DNA of 64,000 nt. It comes from Phycisphaerae bacterium (GTDB lineage: Bacteria > Chloroflexota > Anaerolineae > 4572-78 > J111). Position 1 is the stretch's first letter. Each line of letters starts with the position of its first letter. The stretch lies in NCBI GenBank assembly GCA_028285035.1, contig JANQQF010000086.1, forward strand, positions 1-64,000. Direction: 5' to 3'. The notes beneath the pieces were generated by a model that had not been told where the DNA came from, did no database searches, and was given only the letters and a program-made list of their open reading frames with translations. The position numbers and the translations under genes were made by a program. This document shows positions 45,001 through 51,700 of the stretch, piece after piece.

Positions 45001-47330
45001 TGGCTGATGCTGATGTGAATGGAGATGGGATTGATGATATTATCATTGGTGCCCCCCATTATGGTCCTGGTGCTACACAGAATGAGGGTAAGATCTTTGT
45101 GTGGTATGGCGGGTCTAGTGGCCCAGGTGATCCTGGTACCGAGGCGAATGCTGATTGGACCGCCGAGAGCAATCAAATTGATGCGTACTGGGGCTATGAT
45201 GTAAAGAATGCGGGCGATATCAACGGCGACGGAGCGGATGAGTTGATGATCGGAGTCTCTTCGCCTGGCACCGCAAATAATGAAGCCGAAGCTTTTGTTT
45301 GGTATGGAAGTACGACGGAAGGTTTGGGCGAAAGTGGGACTCGCTATAATGCTGATTGGCAGTTAGAGAGTGGTCAAGATGTAGGCATCTCGGTGGCTGG
45401 TGCAGGTGATGTCAATGGGGATGGGTATGATGATGTCGCCCTTAGCTTCTCCGGCCAGACAAAGGTTTGGTACGGCACCGAGACTGGCTTGTGGGGGGAT
45501 AGCACGCCCCAAAGTGCCAATTGGACCGTAGCTGAACGGGGCGCGCTTGCCAGCGGTGATGTGAATGGCGATGGCTTTAGCGATCTCTTGATTGGACAGG
45601 CTGGTTATGATGGAGCGCAAGCCAATGTGGGTAAACTCTCCCTCTATCTCTCGGATGGCCCCTCCATCCAAGTTAATATAACTACCCCGACGGATGGCAC
45701 CATTCTGGGCCAAACCACTTCAGTCTTAAGTGTCACCACAGCTGTCGAACCCGGTCTTGCCTTGACTGTGCGGGTTAATGACACTGAAGTGGCGGCCTCG
45801 ACCGTTGATACTGGGCTGTGGAGTGGGGCCATTCCCCTTGTGGAAGGGCCGAATACGGTGCAGACCCGGGTGATCGACTCGATGGGGGATACCAACACCG
45901 ATAGCATCAACTTATGGGTTGATTTGACGTTCCCCTTGATCAGTTTGACTCTCCAATACCAAAACAACATCGTTGATCTGAGTTGGAGCGCAACCGACCC
46001 CGAGATTGTACCTGGGGTGGCCGGGGCTGGGGCCTCTGGGGTGTATGATGTCAGCTATCACACTGGAGATGGCGTGTGGCAGCCGTGGTTGAGTGGCACC
46101 AGCCAGACCAGTGCCCAATTTGTAGGATCAACGGGCACCTACATCTTCCGCCTCGAAACAACGGACAACGTGGGCAATCTGGGTTCAGCGCTGACGCCAC
46201 CCATCGACTTGGTTGAGCCTGTGATGGCGATCACCAAATATTACACCTTTGGTAGCCAGCGGGTGGCCATGCGCCAAGGCGACGGCGCCTCCACCGATGT
46301 GCTGACCTACCTGCATGGCGACCACTTAGGCTCGACCTCCTTAACCACAGATAAGGACGGAGCCTTGGTCTCCGAAGTACGCTACTCCCCCTATGGGAAA
46401 GAGCGCTGGACTAACGATACCACCCCCACCGACTTTGGTTTCACCAACCAACGTAATGAAGCCAGCTTTGGTCTGATGGATTACAACGCTCGTTACTACT
46501 CGCCTGTATTGGGGCGGTTTATCTCGCCGGATACGATTGTGCCGGAACCGACGAGTTCGGGTGGCTTTAATCGGTATCGGTATACTAGGAATAATCCGTT
46601 GAAGTATACGGATCCGACGGGGCATTATACCTTGGACCCAGAAACAGGCGAATGTTTTGGGGGTGATTGTGATCATTATCCAGGGTATCAAGATTTTGAT
46701 CCGACATCAAGAGAGGCTGACTTTGTTGAGACATTCACATATCAATTTCAGCGTACGGGAGGAATGATAGGCGTAACAAATCACTACTACCTTTTCACAC
46801 ATGCATCTAGATTTTATATGGTAATTAATAGTCATATATATGCTACTCCTGACTACCCATATTATGTATCTAATGTTGGAATATCCTTAGACGTACCGAC
46901 TTATAGGGTAACCCATGATTTGATGGAAGCTCTACCCGATACTAATACAGGAGGATCAACCTATGTTCAGGGCTGGACACAAAACAGTGCTCCGGTAGTT
47001 AAACGACGGGTACTCAACGATGTTAGGTGGGATTTTTCGTGGGATTCATTTCCAAGGGGAAAAGAGGCTTTTGGAACGCTTAATGCAAGAACCTCTACTC
47101 TACATGCTTTTAATGGCAGGCCCGGAAGTGGTAGTACTCTGACTCTTGGCGAGGGACCTTGGATAGTCTCAATGGTTCACACTTATGAAGTAACATTTAA
47201 ATCTCAGAGCCTTCTGACTCCAGATCCTCCAGTCATAAATTTTAACTTGAATGTGAAATTCAATGTTTCTGCTCTTAATCCAGCGTATAAAAAGTGTATT
47301 CCAATAGGGCCGCCGTTCGATTGCCAGTAA
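33027..47330 (+). CDS. Giant secreted SpvB/YD-repeat (Rhs-type) protein, 4,767 aa
   Basis: ATG at 33027 with GGAGGG upstream; a TTG eight codons earlier is unlikely. Order by residue: signal peptide (1-42, ends VHAA); two pectate-lyase-3-like beta-helices (~72-412, 455-748; FGADPTGATNSTTAIQDAID); Thr-Pro linker (771-801); CBM-like NLLPNPSFE domain (803-955); two PKD domains (WDFGDGNSS); then LamG, PKD, LamG, PKD, LamG (1132-1955); a ZU5-like module (1962-2105); an SpvB-like start of the YD shell (~2112) with YD repeats to ~3465; a seven-bladed FG-GAP propeller (3775-4210, seven DxNxDGxxD calcium loops); two Ig-like modules (4212-4395); an Rhs core (ARYYSPVLGRFISPDTIVP, NPLKYTDPTG, 4405-4540); and a unique C-terminal domain (4540-4767). 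Probably a cell-surface or released adhesin/toxin delivered from a folded YD cage. No autoproteolytic or toxin catalytic residues were recognised. A small membrane protein follows it. Confidence 0.93.
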   Translation: MFNVLKKFRPSTKLKTTLNIIIHWLSVFSILFSLISPMIVHAAPRPPIVLDQSDNIDALPHQTVTAQDLEDVGLLDVTTFGADPTGATNSTTAIQDAIDEAYTHRMAVFFPPGTYVITDTLEGWQDYEIHDIGRQHTNVMIGSTSGPNRPVIKLADNTEGFETATAEGAKPIIYFHTTRIHPPNSGNIDDYPESGFAKGIRGIDFEIGSGNPGAIALQIEGAQDSFVMNTKITMHSGFAGMKNLVGTDAVLNNIEIIGGKYGIHVSESRWPTISDLTLTDQTDHAIYFSKPGTPLTIVGFKINKATAPVIRTDPNVSENGFGGGTLTLIDGTIELESTNDQPVIDNTNDTNVMLHNVYVQNGDQIIENLNGDIITGGSGWYHVSEYAYPLETQDTITNVGRILIDGTIGSSPHVGTITAGVAPPTDLRLRHALDESAYPSPDVILNAIANNEEINGLRVANVKDHSIEGVSLIGGSPGSNNARNDTTALQQVINDYDMVFLPRGIYLISDTLTLHEDSHIIGVSGFVSQIRTHSTWTPNEATPMIQTVDDANAQTKLSFFNLTWLTPTNDDWFEGIHWQAGRNSEVVSMITRPYGNSNTSNNKARKETRITGNGGGRWFGAGFVSNAKRNGHADHRKLWVKDTTEPLILYGLNVEDGKGDRQAEFDNVANVLIYGFKAENDNAIYVKDSNNFILFGAGGDGDNMLTFTDSSPVLVGNIAPKNHTDDDISLASETALKETFEGDTKSISLDKTVAIFKRGTVDFSPFFDNTSPIPTPTPTATPDATPIATPTITPTPDGGSGGNLLPNPSFESDPNTDYGTDGETEDTFTWANEGYNSSRSLLIDRGTAIEDARWFSKRERVLHDSEATSYTLSGYFKSQGTATDSLQLVINYWDANLAHLSGTQEFAYFTPSGDWQAFGFTTQAPPPANAVYVRAEFRLHGEGDLWIDEVSLTRDTTPATPEPVAEFTADIVAGLAPLSVTFDSQLSQNATNFVWDFGDGNSSDQANPTHQYLTADLYTVVLQAGNGLITDTITKVDYIQVVNQPEANFEVSPRVGVAPLAVTFSNNSTEANDFIWDLGDGTAPINDVIPPEGHTYNTSGTYLVTLQAGNGILTDTVTQEIRVLEDASPDVGFLAHWPFDETSGDRLDQSENNHHLPEVGTVGTVQRNGNTAAAPAGGNYLSTNDGPLFNGNMTVAGWFKLNDVTDEWQTLAARYEGSGGDKSFRLDFPNTGSVRWTVTADGGSNTVLQGSTTLNNDQWYHVAAVFDASAQQMKLYIDGQLDSEKSVGFSQIRTGSGSPLKFGQSMFGGLDDWYMFDRVLIAEEITGLYDGTWPPPPPSAAFSSYGNRGFGSATTPLVVTFTNESTDADQYIWDFGDDSELSDEVSPTHQYQTPGSYDVSLTAIGPGGSSDPPLIKSGHVQVVGSNETRVETGLQAIYTFTEGEGNTIHDVSGVGAALDLTINDPTAVTWSNDSLSLNSSTTLSSGGPATKLIDAIQGSQELTLEAWVTPANTTQDGPARIVSMSGSATERNLTLGQGLWGNDPSDLYNVRLRTSNTDNNGLSGVISSTAGSLTAALTHVVYTRDVVGQTKLYLNGVEVEETFIEGDFAGWDSTMALLLGNETTGDRPWLGTYHLVAFYNRALSLQEVADNYGAGETAGPVWEEPFVVNFTADQTDVPFGEAVQFSSATTTGAGDNPTYLWDFGDGNTSTEANPSHTYTDPDKDYTVSLTVTRQEDGEEGFVAIPNFIRVQPLLPPVAHWALEESNATRLDGVGNIHHLTETASMGAIDGQVGLGASFLGNAHLFTVDGPLVSQDLTVAGWVNLNDATTPWQTLIARYENNGGDKSFRLQLIENGLLQWSLVGEGVSGVVSLNSSSALSSNTWHHVAGVYEASSQQMRLYVDGVVVEQSAGFGQLRTGSGSPLKLGDNLTGVMDEWSFYDRALSEIEITALMNEADTGPELIGIALPEGNTLTTADGTAQLEFTPGAVTEPFEIFVEQIDVVPTTYDDNGEPNNEVAPDGFPFRFYDFTVQAVGTTNRQDHIDFSAPVILTVQYQTEEVFTLDQESLRIFGYNQADSTIYPLASTVDLQNQKVSATLEHFSPQGIGGDTILQNTPAIDAFEVSLAKGQTSYSYDIPLPTGPNGFMPKLTLQYGSGLANTSSINGWIGGGWSLELGEINRTYNGQDHDYNLILNGTQEELIEGDYDGKAGFSTRQQTFMQVVQGPKVDDFYLNWMVKDRAGTTYYFGLHNDDLTTPNLSSGADVYGDINKGRLLPIISHGVENGDPWCNDGTQQKYKLHTIQDVHGNIMRINYEDEVDRWRQCDQGEINGEIDAQSYPSSITYTTNSNAGDTHAEYIVKFVNQNRTNVAPGSHRNGYRRLDYIQIEYKENATAQPEVIRVINFEYDVNPVPDHQNMLSEIRISDGSGLPQNELPTLSFDYVIGQTGQKYQKNGKTMFDYRDRPFLQKVSNGYGGEIEFIYKDGYNGYFRVVDQRIVRDTVANVEGTYTYAYSNINMGGDPYAEGFGTFRGFEQVTVTDPQTQRSVHTFNNEGFSYGAPVLNGRLLETWVYDASDNLYSHSQSKWVTVPDNPGLDDIVFVYQSEQKEYLCDGENNLANCDSYSTGFAYDTSTGNLTTKSDYDHAESAQRNRLRYTDYKYITGTNKIPGGLLKQETVRLVTGEDPLQTEAEALTQYFYDGNNTINQLPTWGNLTRTRTWFDLERPDGTANFIDVEYDGYDAYGNATIVRTFTDYAYGPTADPTSASANPRETTTTYDQHGILPLVVQNDRGHTTSTTYDYKFQLPLTEIDPNGATTTYGYDSHGRPKYILTPLCDTVNEPVFEGIYPPLGTNFGPSNPYFEMSRQRVDPCYVSSQPIYAESKVFYDGFGRKIQAHTPGDTASEYVLSNVRYDNLGRLIEATVPTLETSGFGGYDAVDNWGNEVKTITTYDVLGRVTRLEQPDGSRTKTFYNGFKTAVIDAENNMVISEVDPYGRLERVSEFLGIYSTPYAPNSKWDDLGYATTHYEYDTLDNLTKITDHLNNETIMEYNNASLKTFMDDPDMGQWHYEYDPAGNLISQVDAKQQATYLYYDRLNRLLGKAYNAGPVDPENPGRPAQANDTDCPNCAITYTYDQEGTHGEGIGRRTSMSDDGGTVTWAYDLQGRLTKETRDFTSPYDALLNSRDPGGSNNLYSTHYTYTAADLLLTLTYPDGETVTTDYTLRNLPEILTTDLSLPDGSTQLVKSASYNALANPTQMVVGSDLATTYEYYSATAENNRLERIQVGDLLNLHYTAYDDMGNILGIKDDSPSAGGQTLTFGYDKLNRLTSATGAADGALPAFSHTYDYDQIGNITVRDSQTYNYPASGVNSVRPHAVTSVGSNSYQYDANGNMTVRIEEGITYNQAWTFENKLKTIDWTVNSETYQTGFVYDGDGNRLLKIEEQPDGSEETTVYIGQLYEETFETTNLIDQVWLNTTEFPETDLALAPPSILETTNTPAGRTAGLAYPLSDSTLTPSWQQDTLLARDVWLDDWSGPRLTSGNSSITTTATLPSGVSDAWWQQAQTQIQQAEYDITWQENLDLPGTEAPYQAAYQAAYQAPNRAQNLRTYFTPQGLLVVPRTTEETSAWMWEMRLDAYGYADRLSPVAESSLVVEGNRAEYHYGQTQETVDPEASAMVEWYVNNAQGVKQGFTLAERPGYSGGQPLVLALNLSGDLTAEQHSAGEIALLDATGDPMLHYGGLWVYDATGQTIPAHLKLVDDQIQIVVAEAEAVYPLTIDPLVASPSWTVEGDVAGSYFGTSIASAGDLNADGFDDIIVGVPDYDNGQAYGKVFVWYGRTDWTGIGLAEADWTAANNSSLNIRFGDTVASAGDVNDDGIDDIIIGAPSSSQDGSVFIWYGGSPSFDTPGTLVNADWQADLEATYDPFIGPDVRFTFANGDVNGDQIPDIIVGVPSYDGWAGEVLVWYGAWPSPGNFGTRANVDWRASVAATGEFTLFGASLADADVNGDGIDDIIIGAPHYGPGATQNEGKIFVWYGGSSGPGDPGTEANADWTAESNQIDAYWGYDVKNAGDINGDGADELMIGVSSPGTANNEAEAFVWYGSTTEGLGESGTRYNADWQLESGQDVGISVAGAGDVNGDGYDDVALSFSGQTKVWYGTETGLWGDSTPQSANWTVAERGALASGDVNGDGFSDLLIGQAGYDGAQANVGKLSLYLSDGPSIQVNITTPTDGTILGQTTSVLSVTTAVEPGLALTVRVNDTEVAASTVDTGLWSGAIPLVEGPNTVQTRVIDSMGDTNTDSINLWVDLTFPLISLTLQYQNNIVDLSWSATDPEIVPGVAGAGASGVYDVSYHTGDGVWQPWLSGTSQTSAQFVGSTGTYIFRLETTDNVGNLGSALTPPIDLVEPVMAITKYYTFGSQRVAMRQGDGASTDVLTYLHGDHLGSTSLTTDKDGALVSEVRYSPYGKERWTNDTTPTDFGFTNQRNEASFGLMDYNARYYSPVLGRFISPDTIVPEPTSSGGFNRYRYTRNNPLKYTDPTGHYTLDPETGECFGGDCDHYPGYQDFDPTSREADFVETFTYQFQRTGGMIGVTNHYYLFTHASRFYMVINSHIYATPDYPYYVSNVGISLDVPTYRVTHDLMEALPDTNTGGSTYVQGWTQNSAPVVKRRVLNDVRWDFSWDSFPRGKEAFGTLNARTSTLHAFNGRPGSGSTLTLGEGPWIVSMVHTYEVTFKSQSLLTPDPPVINFNLNVKFNVSALNPAYKKCIPIGPPFDCQ
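36420..38890 (+). repeat. LamG-PKD-LamG-PKD-LamG block shared with the second giant gene
   Basis: This ~2.5-kb coding block corresponds, module for module and with long near-identical DNA stretches, to 54310-56775 (for example GATGATTGGTATATGTTTGA in both). The three LamG units within the block differ from each other more than each differs from its counterpart, so the whole block was duplicated or exchanged between the genes. Confidence 0.8.
43770..43805 (+). repeat. Three in-frame 12-bp tandem repeats (YQAA units)
   Basis: TACCAAGCCGCT, TATCAAGCCGCT and TACCAAGCGCCG follow head to tail and encode YQAAYQAAYQAP in a linker before the FG-GAP propeller. Being in frame, slippage would change linker length without breaking the gene. 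Confidence 0.85.
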
Positions 47331-47390
47331 CGAAGTCGATAGAGTTGGATAAACAGAGCCTGGGCAAACGAAGTTGCAATCGGCCCGAAA

Positions 47391-47538
47391 GTCGGGTAGG
47401 TTGGGTAGAATGTGGTGGAAAAGTTATTGTGCTTGTCCTCGGTGTTGAGTTTCGCCCGAATGATCGAGTGGGATGTGAGGGAGTGAAACCCAACACATTT
47501 GGTGGTAACAGGCATTGGCTCTGCTCACCCCAACCTAC
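47391..47538. repeat. 148-bp hairpin-rich repeat, left copy
   Basis: It starts GTCGGGTAGGTTGGGTAGAA and ends CACCCCAACCTAC, so its ends are inverted repeats (GTAGGTTGGG / CCCAACCTAC). An inner dyad GTGTTG..TTTCG / GTGAAACCCAACAC is also present. The right copy at 47797-47944 has the same length and ends. Confidence 0.9.
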
Positions 47539-47561
47539 CTATACTATTATGGAGATATACA

Positions 47562-47789
47562 ATGGATTTTATTACATTTACACTTGGCTGTTTCGCCTTA
47601 CTCTTTGGGCTTTATAGCATTTATGCCCGGATCAAACAGCCAGAAGTGCTAGGAAAGTTGGAGGCAATGAAAGCTCGGTGGGGCAATCAGACGGGGATGA
47701 TCCTTCACGTCATCAGTTATACAGTTGTCCCGATTTGTGTTGGGATCGGTTTTATCTATCTTGGCATCCAAGGCGTGTCTTTGTTTTAG
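47562..47789 (+). CDS. Small two-helix membrane protein, possible Imm17-like immunity protein
   Basis: The 75-aa protein starts at ATG 47562 with TATGGAGATATACA upstream; the frame is open earlier but without a ribosome site. Two transmembrane helices (~4-20 and ~47-71) flank a short cytosolic loop KQPEVLGKLEAMKARWGNQTG. Size, helix spacing and the YARIK-PE--GKLE-MK pattern resemble Imm17-type immunity proteins associated with polymorphic toxins, as far as I recall. It lies 231 bp after the stop of the giant Rhs-type gene, where an immunity gene is expected, and between two 148-bp repeats. Function is inferred from these two points only. Confidence 0.6.
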   Translation: MDFITFTLGCFALLFGLYSIYARIKQPEVLGKLEAMKARWGNQTGMILHVISYTVVPICVGIGFIYLGIQGVSLF

Positions 47790-47796
47790 TTGCGTA

Positions 47797-47944
47797 GTCG
47801 GGTAGGTTGGGTAGAACGGGATTGAAATGGTGATGAGTCTCTCCTTGGTGTTGGGTTTCGCCGGAACTCTCAGTGAAATGTGAGGGAGTGAAACCCAACA
47901 CATTCGGTGGGTAACCTGCACCGGTTCGGCTCAACCCAACCTAC
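47797..47944. repeat. 148-bp hairpin-rich repeat, right copy
   Basis: Same ends as the copy at 47391-47538 (GTCGGGTAGGTTGGGTAGAA ... CAACCCAACCTAC) and the same inner dyad (GTGTTGGGTTTCGCC, GTGAAACCCAACAC), with divergent central bases. Both copies lie in the same orientation and bracket the small membrane-protein gene. Confidence 0.9.
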
Positions 47945-48575
47945 ACGGACTACGCAGGCAAGGGTACGTTTGGCCGATGTGGGTGGGGAATGAAATGGGG
48001 TGATGGCTACCCCAATCAATATCATACCTGCCCGCTTGGACGTGTCGATGGAGGCTGAATAGGGCCAATCTTTGGGGGCTTTGATCAGGGCGATGGGGGA
48101 TAACCCGGATAAGCGGAATGAAACGGATGGTGGAGTTGGTTTTTATCTGTACTATTCGGCTAGTCTGCATTAGTCCCCTCAACTCCCAGCGGGAGGAATC
48201 CAGAGATTTTCTTCCCCTGTGGGGGATCGAGGGGGCTAATGCTCGATATAACTCATACTAAAATTCATTCTTAGCCTGCTCTCTTGATTAGATCTGAACA
48301 GCCCTTCCTGCGAGGTAGAAAATTTTGTTGTAATTGACCCGAACGCCCCAATCACCACATCTCGAAATTGCGCCTGAACTCTGTTCGGGAGCGGTGGTGG
48401 GTGAGAACAAGTTGGATTTAACCGGCTAAAACGTCAGTAGAACCTAATCGCTATTCTGAAAGGGCTTCTGATTTAACATACTATAAAACTTAATAACTTT
48501 AATATTTATATACATTCAATCATTTGTCTCTATCTTTAAGGATGCATCCTCCTTTGATTTTAGAGAAAATGTGCT
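47945..48575. other. Intergenic region between the giant genes, no supported gene
   Basis: About 630 bp without a convincing reading frame. An 83-codon frame on the minus strand (47931-48182) runs into the repeat and has no ribosome site or family resemblance. The stretch from 48460 on is very AT-rich and leads to the operator at 48576. Confidence 0.55.
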
Positions 48576-48610
48576 TTGGATACGTTTTGGATACGTTTGT
48601 TGTGTATGGT
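48576..48610 (+). promoter_or_regulatory. SARP-type operator/promoter of the second giant gene: two 11-bp repeats and a -10 box
   Basis: TTGGATACGTT occurs twice back to back (48576-48586, 48587-48597), followed after seven bases by TATGGT (48605-48610). Motif, period, spacing and -10 are the same as at 32820-32876, where four repeats are present. Upstream of the repeats the two promoter regions share nothing, so the duplicated segment begins with the operator. Confidence 0.75.
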
Positions 48611-48677
48611 TTGGGGGTATTTTTGCACCCACATTGGGTAGGGCTGACATACACCTCAATACATATGACCAAGATCT

Positions 48678-48717
48678 ATTGTGCTGGTCATCAATAATTT
48701 AGGATGACCAGCACAAT
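48678..48717 (+). promoter_or_regulatory. Leader hairpin of the second giant gene (15-bp perfect stem)
   Basis: ATTGTGCTGGTCATC (48678-48692) pairs fully with GATGACCAGCACAAT (48703-48717) around a 10-nt AT-rich loop, ~42 nt before the ATG. It occupies the place of the weaker hairpin at 32948-32987 before the first giant gene. No T-run follows, so it is not a terminator. Confidence 0.7.
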
Positions 48718-48758
48718 GGGGCTAAAAATAATAATCAACCACTGTTTGGAGAGGATTA

Positions 48759-51700
48759 ATGTTTAACACCTTTAAAAAATTTAGACCATCAACAACATTA
48801 AAAACAACCTTAAACATTATCATTCATTGGTTATCGGTTTTTTCGATGCTGTTTTCATCAATTTCTCCAATGATTGTGCAGGCCGCACCAAGGCATCTAC
48901 CACAAGCCCAAAGCGGAACGGTGTACTATGTGTCAGAGACAGGGGATGATAATAACTCGGGAACGAGTAGCAGTACCCCCTGGCAAACGATTGCCAAAGC
49001 CAATGCGACCTTGCAAGCGGGGGATACAGTTGAAATTATGGCCGGGGACTATGACGAGCAGATAAGACCGGCCAATTCTGGTAATGAGGATGATGGTCCT
49101 ATCACTTACACAAATTACAATGAGGATATCGTTAAAATCCAGGGATCGGTTATGGATGAGCCGCTTGTTGACCTTGAGGGGAGAAGCTACATCATTATTG
49201 ATAGCTTAACGCTGAATTATCCTTATGCCAAAGATGATAATGACGGCGAGTATCATTGGGTTCATATCATATCCACAAGTGAAGTCACTGCAACTCATAA
49301 TGTGATACGCAAAAATATTATTACAATTCCAGCAACTGAAAATACGTTTGATGTCTATCAAGGTTTTAATAGTAATGATAAAAAGCATATTGGTATTGCC
49401 CTTAGAAAGGCTGAACATACCCAGATTATCGATAATGTCATCACAGGAATGAGGGTGGGAATACGCGTCAGCGGTGGTAGTCGATATACCATTATTCGAG
49501 ACAACACAATTTCCAGTACATATCAAAGCTCTATTGTCCTCCAAGCCCCAACTGGTAATGCCCCCATCACATCAACAAATGAAGGGATTTTGCTAGGGAC
49601 TCTAATCGAAAGTAATACGCTTGAGGGTAGCTTCATAGAAGATGGTATTCAGTTTCAGCAAAATTTGTCTGAAAACCTAAGTGATGATGACAAAAAGATT
49701 GATATGTCAAACATGGGTACCGTAATTCGAGATAATACCATTCGAAATCATGGTGAAAACGCGATTGATCTTAAAGGAGCGGCCCATGTCTTGATTGAAG
49801 AGAATATGATCTATGGAACCATTGGTAGTAATAATGGGGTGGCGGGTAATGCTGAAGGTAGTACTAGACCAGGGGATGGTACACCAACAAACCCCAACTA
49901 TAACCGAGGTGCCTTTAATTCAATTGGTCGTGGGGCAAATTCAAGTGCAAGGGATGTGATCATTCGGCATAATATTTTATATGACAACTCGAGTGGTATT
50001 CGCTTTAAAGATGGTTTCAAGATTTATAATAATACGCTGGTGGCTAATAATCGTGATTTTCTTGGATCAAATAGTAGCTATGTCAACCCATCTAATCCAC
50101 CTGCCCCTCAATTTTGGGGTGTTTGGCCACGTGAGGGTGCGGCTAAAAATGCAGCTATCAAAAACAATATCATATTGAAACATCAGAGTGCCCAGACTGT
50201 CTTGCGTCTTGGTAGTAACTCATCGACGAACTCGATTGATATTGATTACAACCTGTACGACGGTCAAAATGTAGATCGAGATACTAATGAGTCAAAGGAC
50301 TTAGCAACTTGGCAATCTTTATTAAATGCTAATACTGATGATTATACAGGCAATGATGCTCATAGTTTTGAAATTGATAGTGGAACAAATTCTCCATTTG
50401 TGAATGTTCCGGCCTTACCTATCAAGGAGAATCATGGGCAATATAATTTCGGTCTATCTGATGGCTCCCCAGCAATTGATGAAGGCGGCCCCTTAACCAC
50501 GGTTGTTGAGGTGATTGGGGATAAGACAATAAAAGTCAATGACGCGGGCTATTTCTTTGATGGGTTTCATAATGATGCCACCAACTTAGCAGACATATTT
50601 AGTGCTGAGTATCCCGGAAACACCTTTTGGGCGCAAGATATGATCCAGATTGGTGATTATCAGCCCGGTGTGAATGAACCTGTTAAGATTGATGAGATTA
50701 ATTATGAAAACAATACGATTACCCTAGCCCAATCTATTACAGTACAGAATGGTGACCCAGTCTATTGGCCCTACACCGGTAGTGCGCCAGACATTGGGGC
50801 CCTGGAATTTGGCTTGGATGATCCAAATCCAGATCCAACCCCGACCCCAACGGCGACCGCCACCCCCACCTCTGGTGGCGGATCAGGGGGGAATCTCTTG
50901 CCAAACCCCAGCTTTGAGAGTGATCCAAATACAGATTACAGCACCGATGGCGATGCGGATGCATTTACCTGGGCAAATGAAGGGTATACAGATAGTCGTA
51001 GCCTGTTGATCGACCGAACCACCATCTCTACAGAGCCCTATGCTCGCTGGTTTAGCAAACGCGAACGGGTGCTGCATAATAGTGAAGCCACAGGTTATAC
51101 CTTATCCGGCTACTTCAAAAGCCAAGGGGCAGCAACCGATAGCTTGCAATTGGTGATCAACTATTGGGATGCAGGCTTGAACCCTCTATCTGGCACGTCC
51201 CAATCTGCCTATTTTACTCCGAGCAATGATTGGCAAGCCTTTGGCTTCACCACCCAAGCCACCCCACCAGCCAATGCCGTCTATGTTCGAGCTGAGTTCC
51301 GGTTGCACGGGAGTGGTTCATTGTGGATTGACCAAGTTGAGCTCACGGCTGAAGGGATTGCCACCCCCACCCCAACCCCAACAATGACTCCCACTGTTAC
51401 GCCTACGCCTGTTGCTACGAACCTCTTGCCAAACCCGAGCTTTGAGAGTGATCCAAATATCGATTACAGTACAGACGGTAACCTAGGGACCTTTGAATGG
51501 GCCAATGAGGGGCAGGCAGGGAGCAACCGGAGCCTATTTGTCTCTCAACCTCTGACAACGACGACCGATATCTATGCTCGTTGGTTTAGTAAACGAGAGC
51601 GGGTGGTCCACAATAGTGAGACGACAGCCTATACATTATCTGGCTACTTTAAGAGTCAAGATACAGGCACGGATAGCCTCAAACTCGTGGTGAATTACTG

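Noticed and set aside
47391..47944. The 148-bp repeats as a CRISPR array
   Set aside because: Only two copies, far longer than CRISPR repeats, with a real gene between them and no cas genes.
47931..48182. An 83-codon minus-strand frame in the gap between the giants
   Set aside because: It overlaps the 148-bp repeat, has no ribosome site and a composition typical of non-coding repeats.
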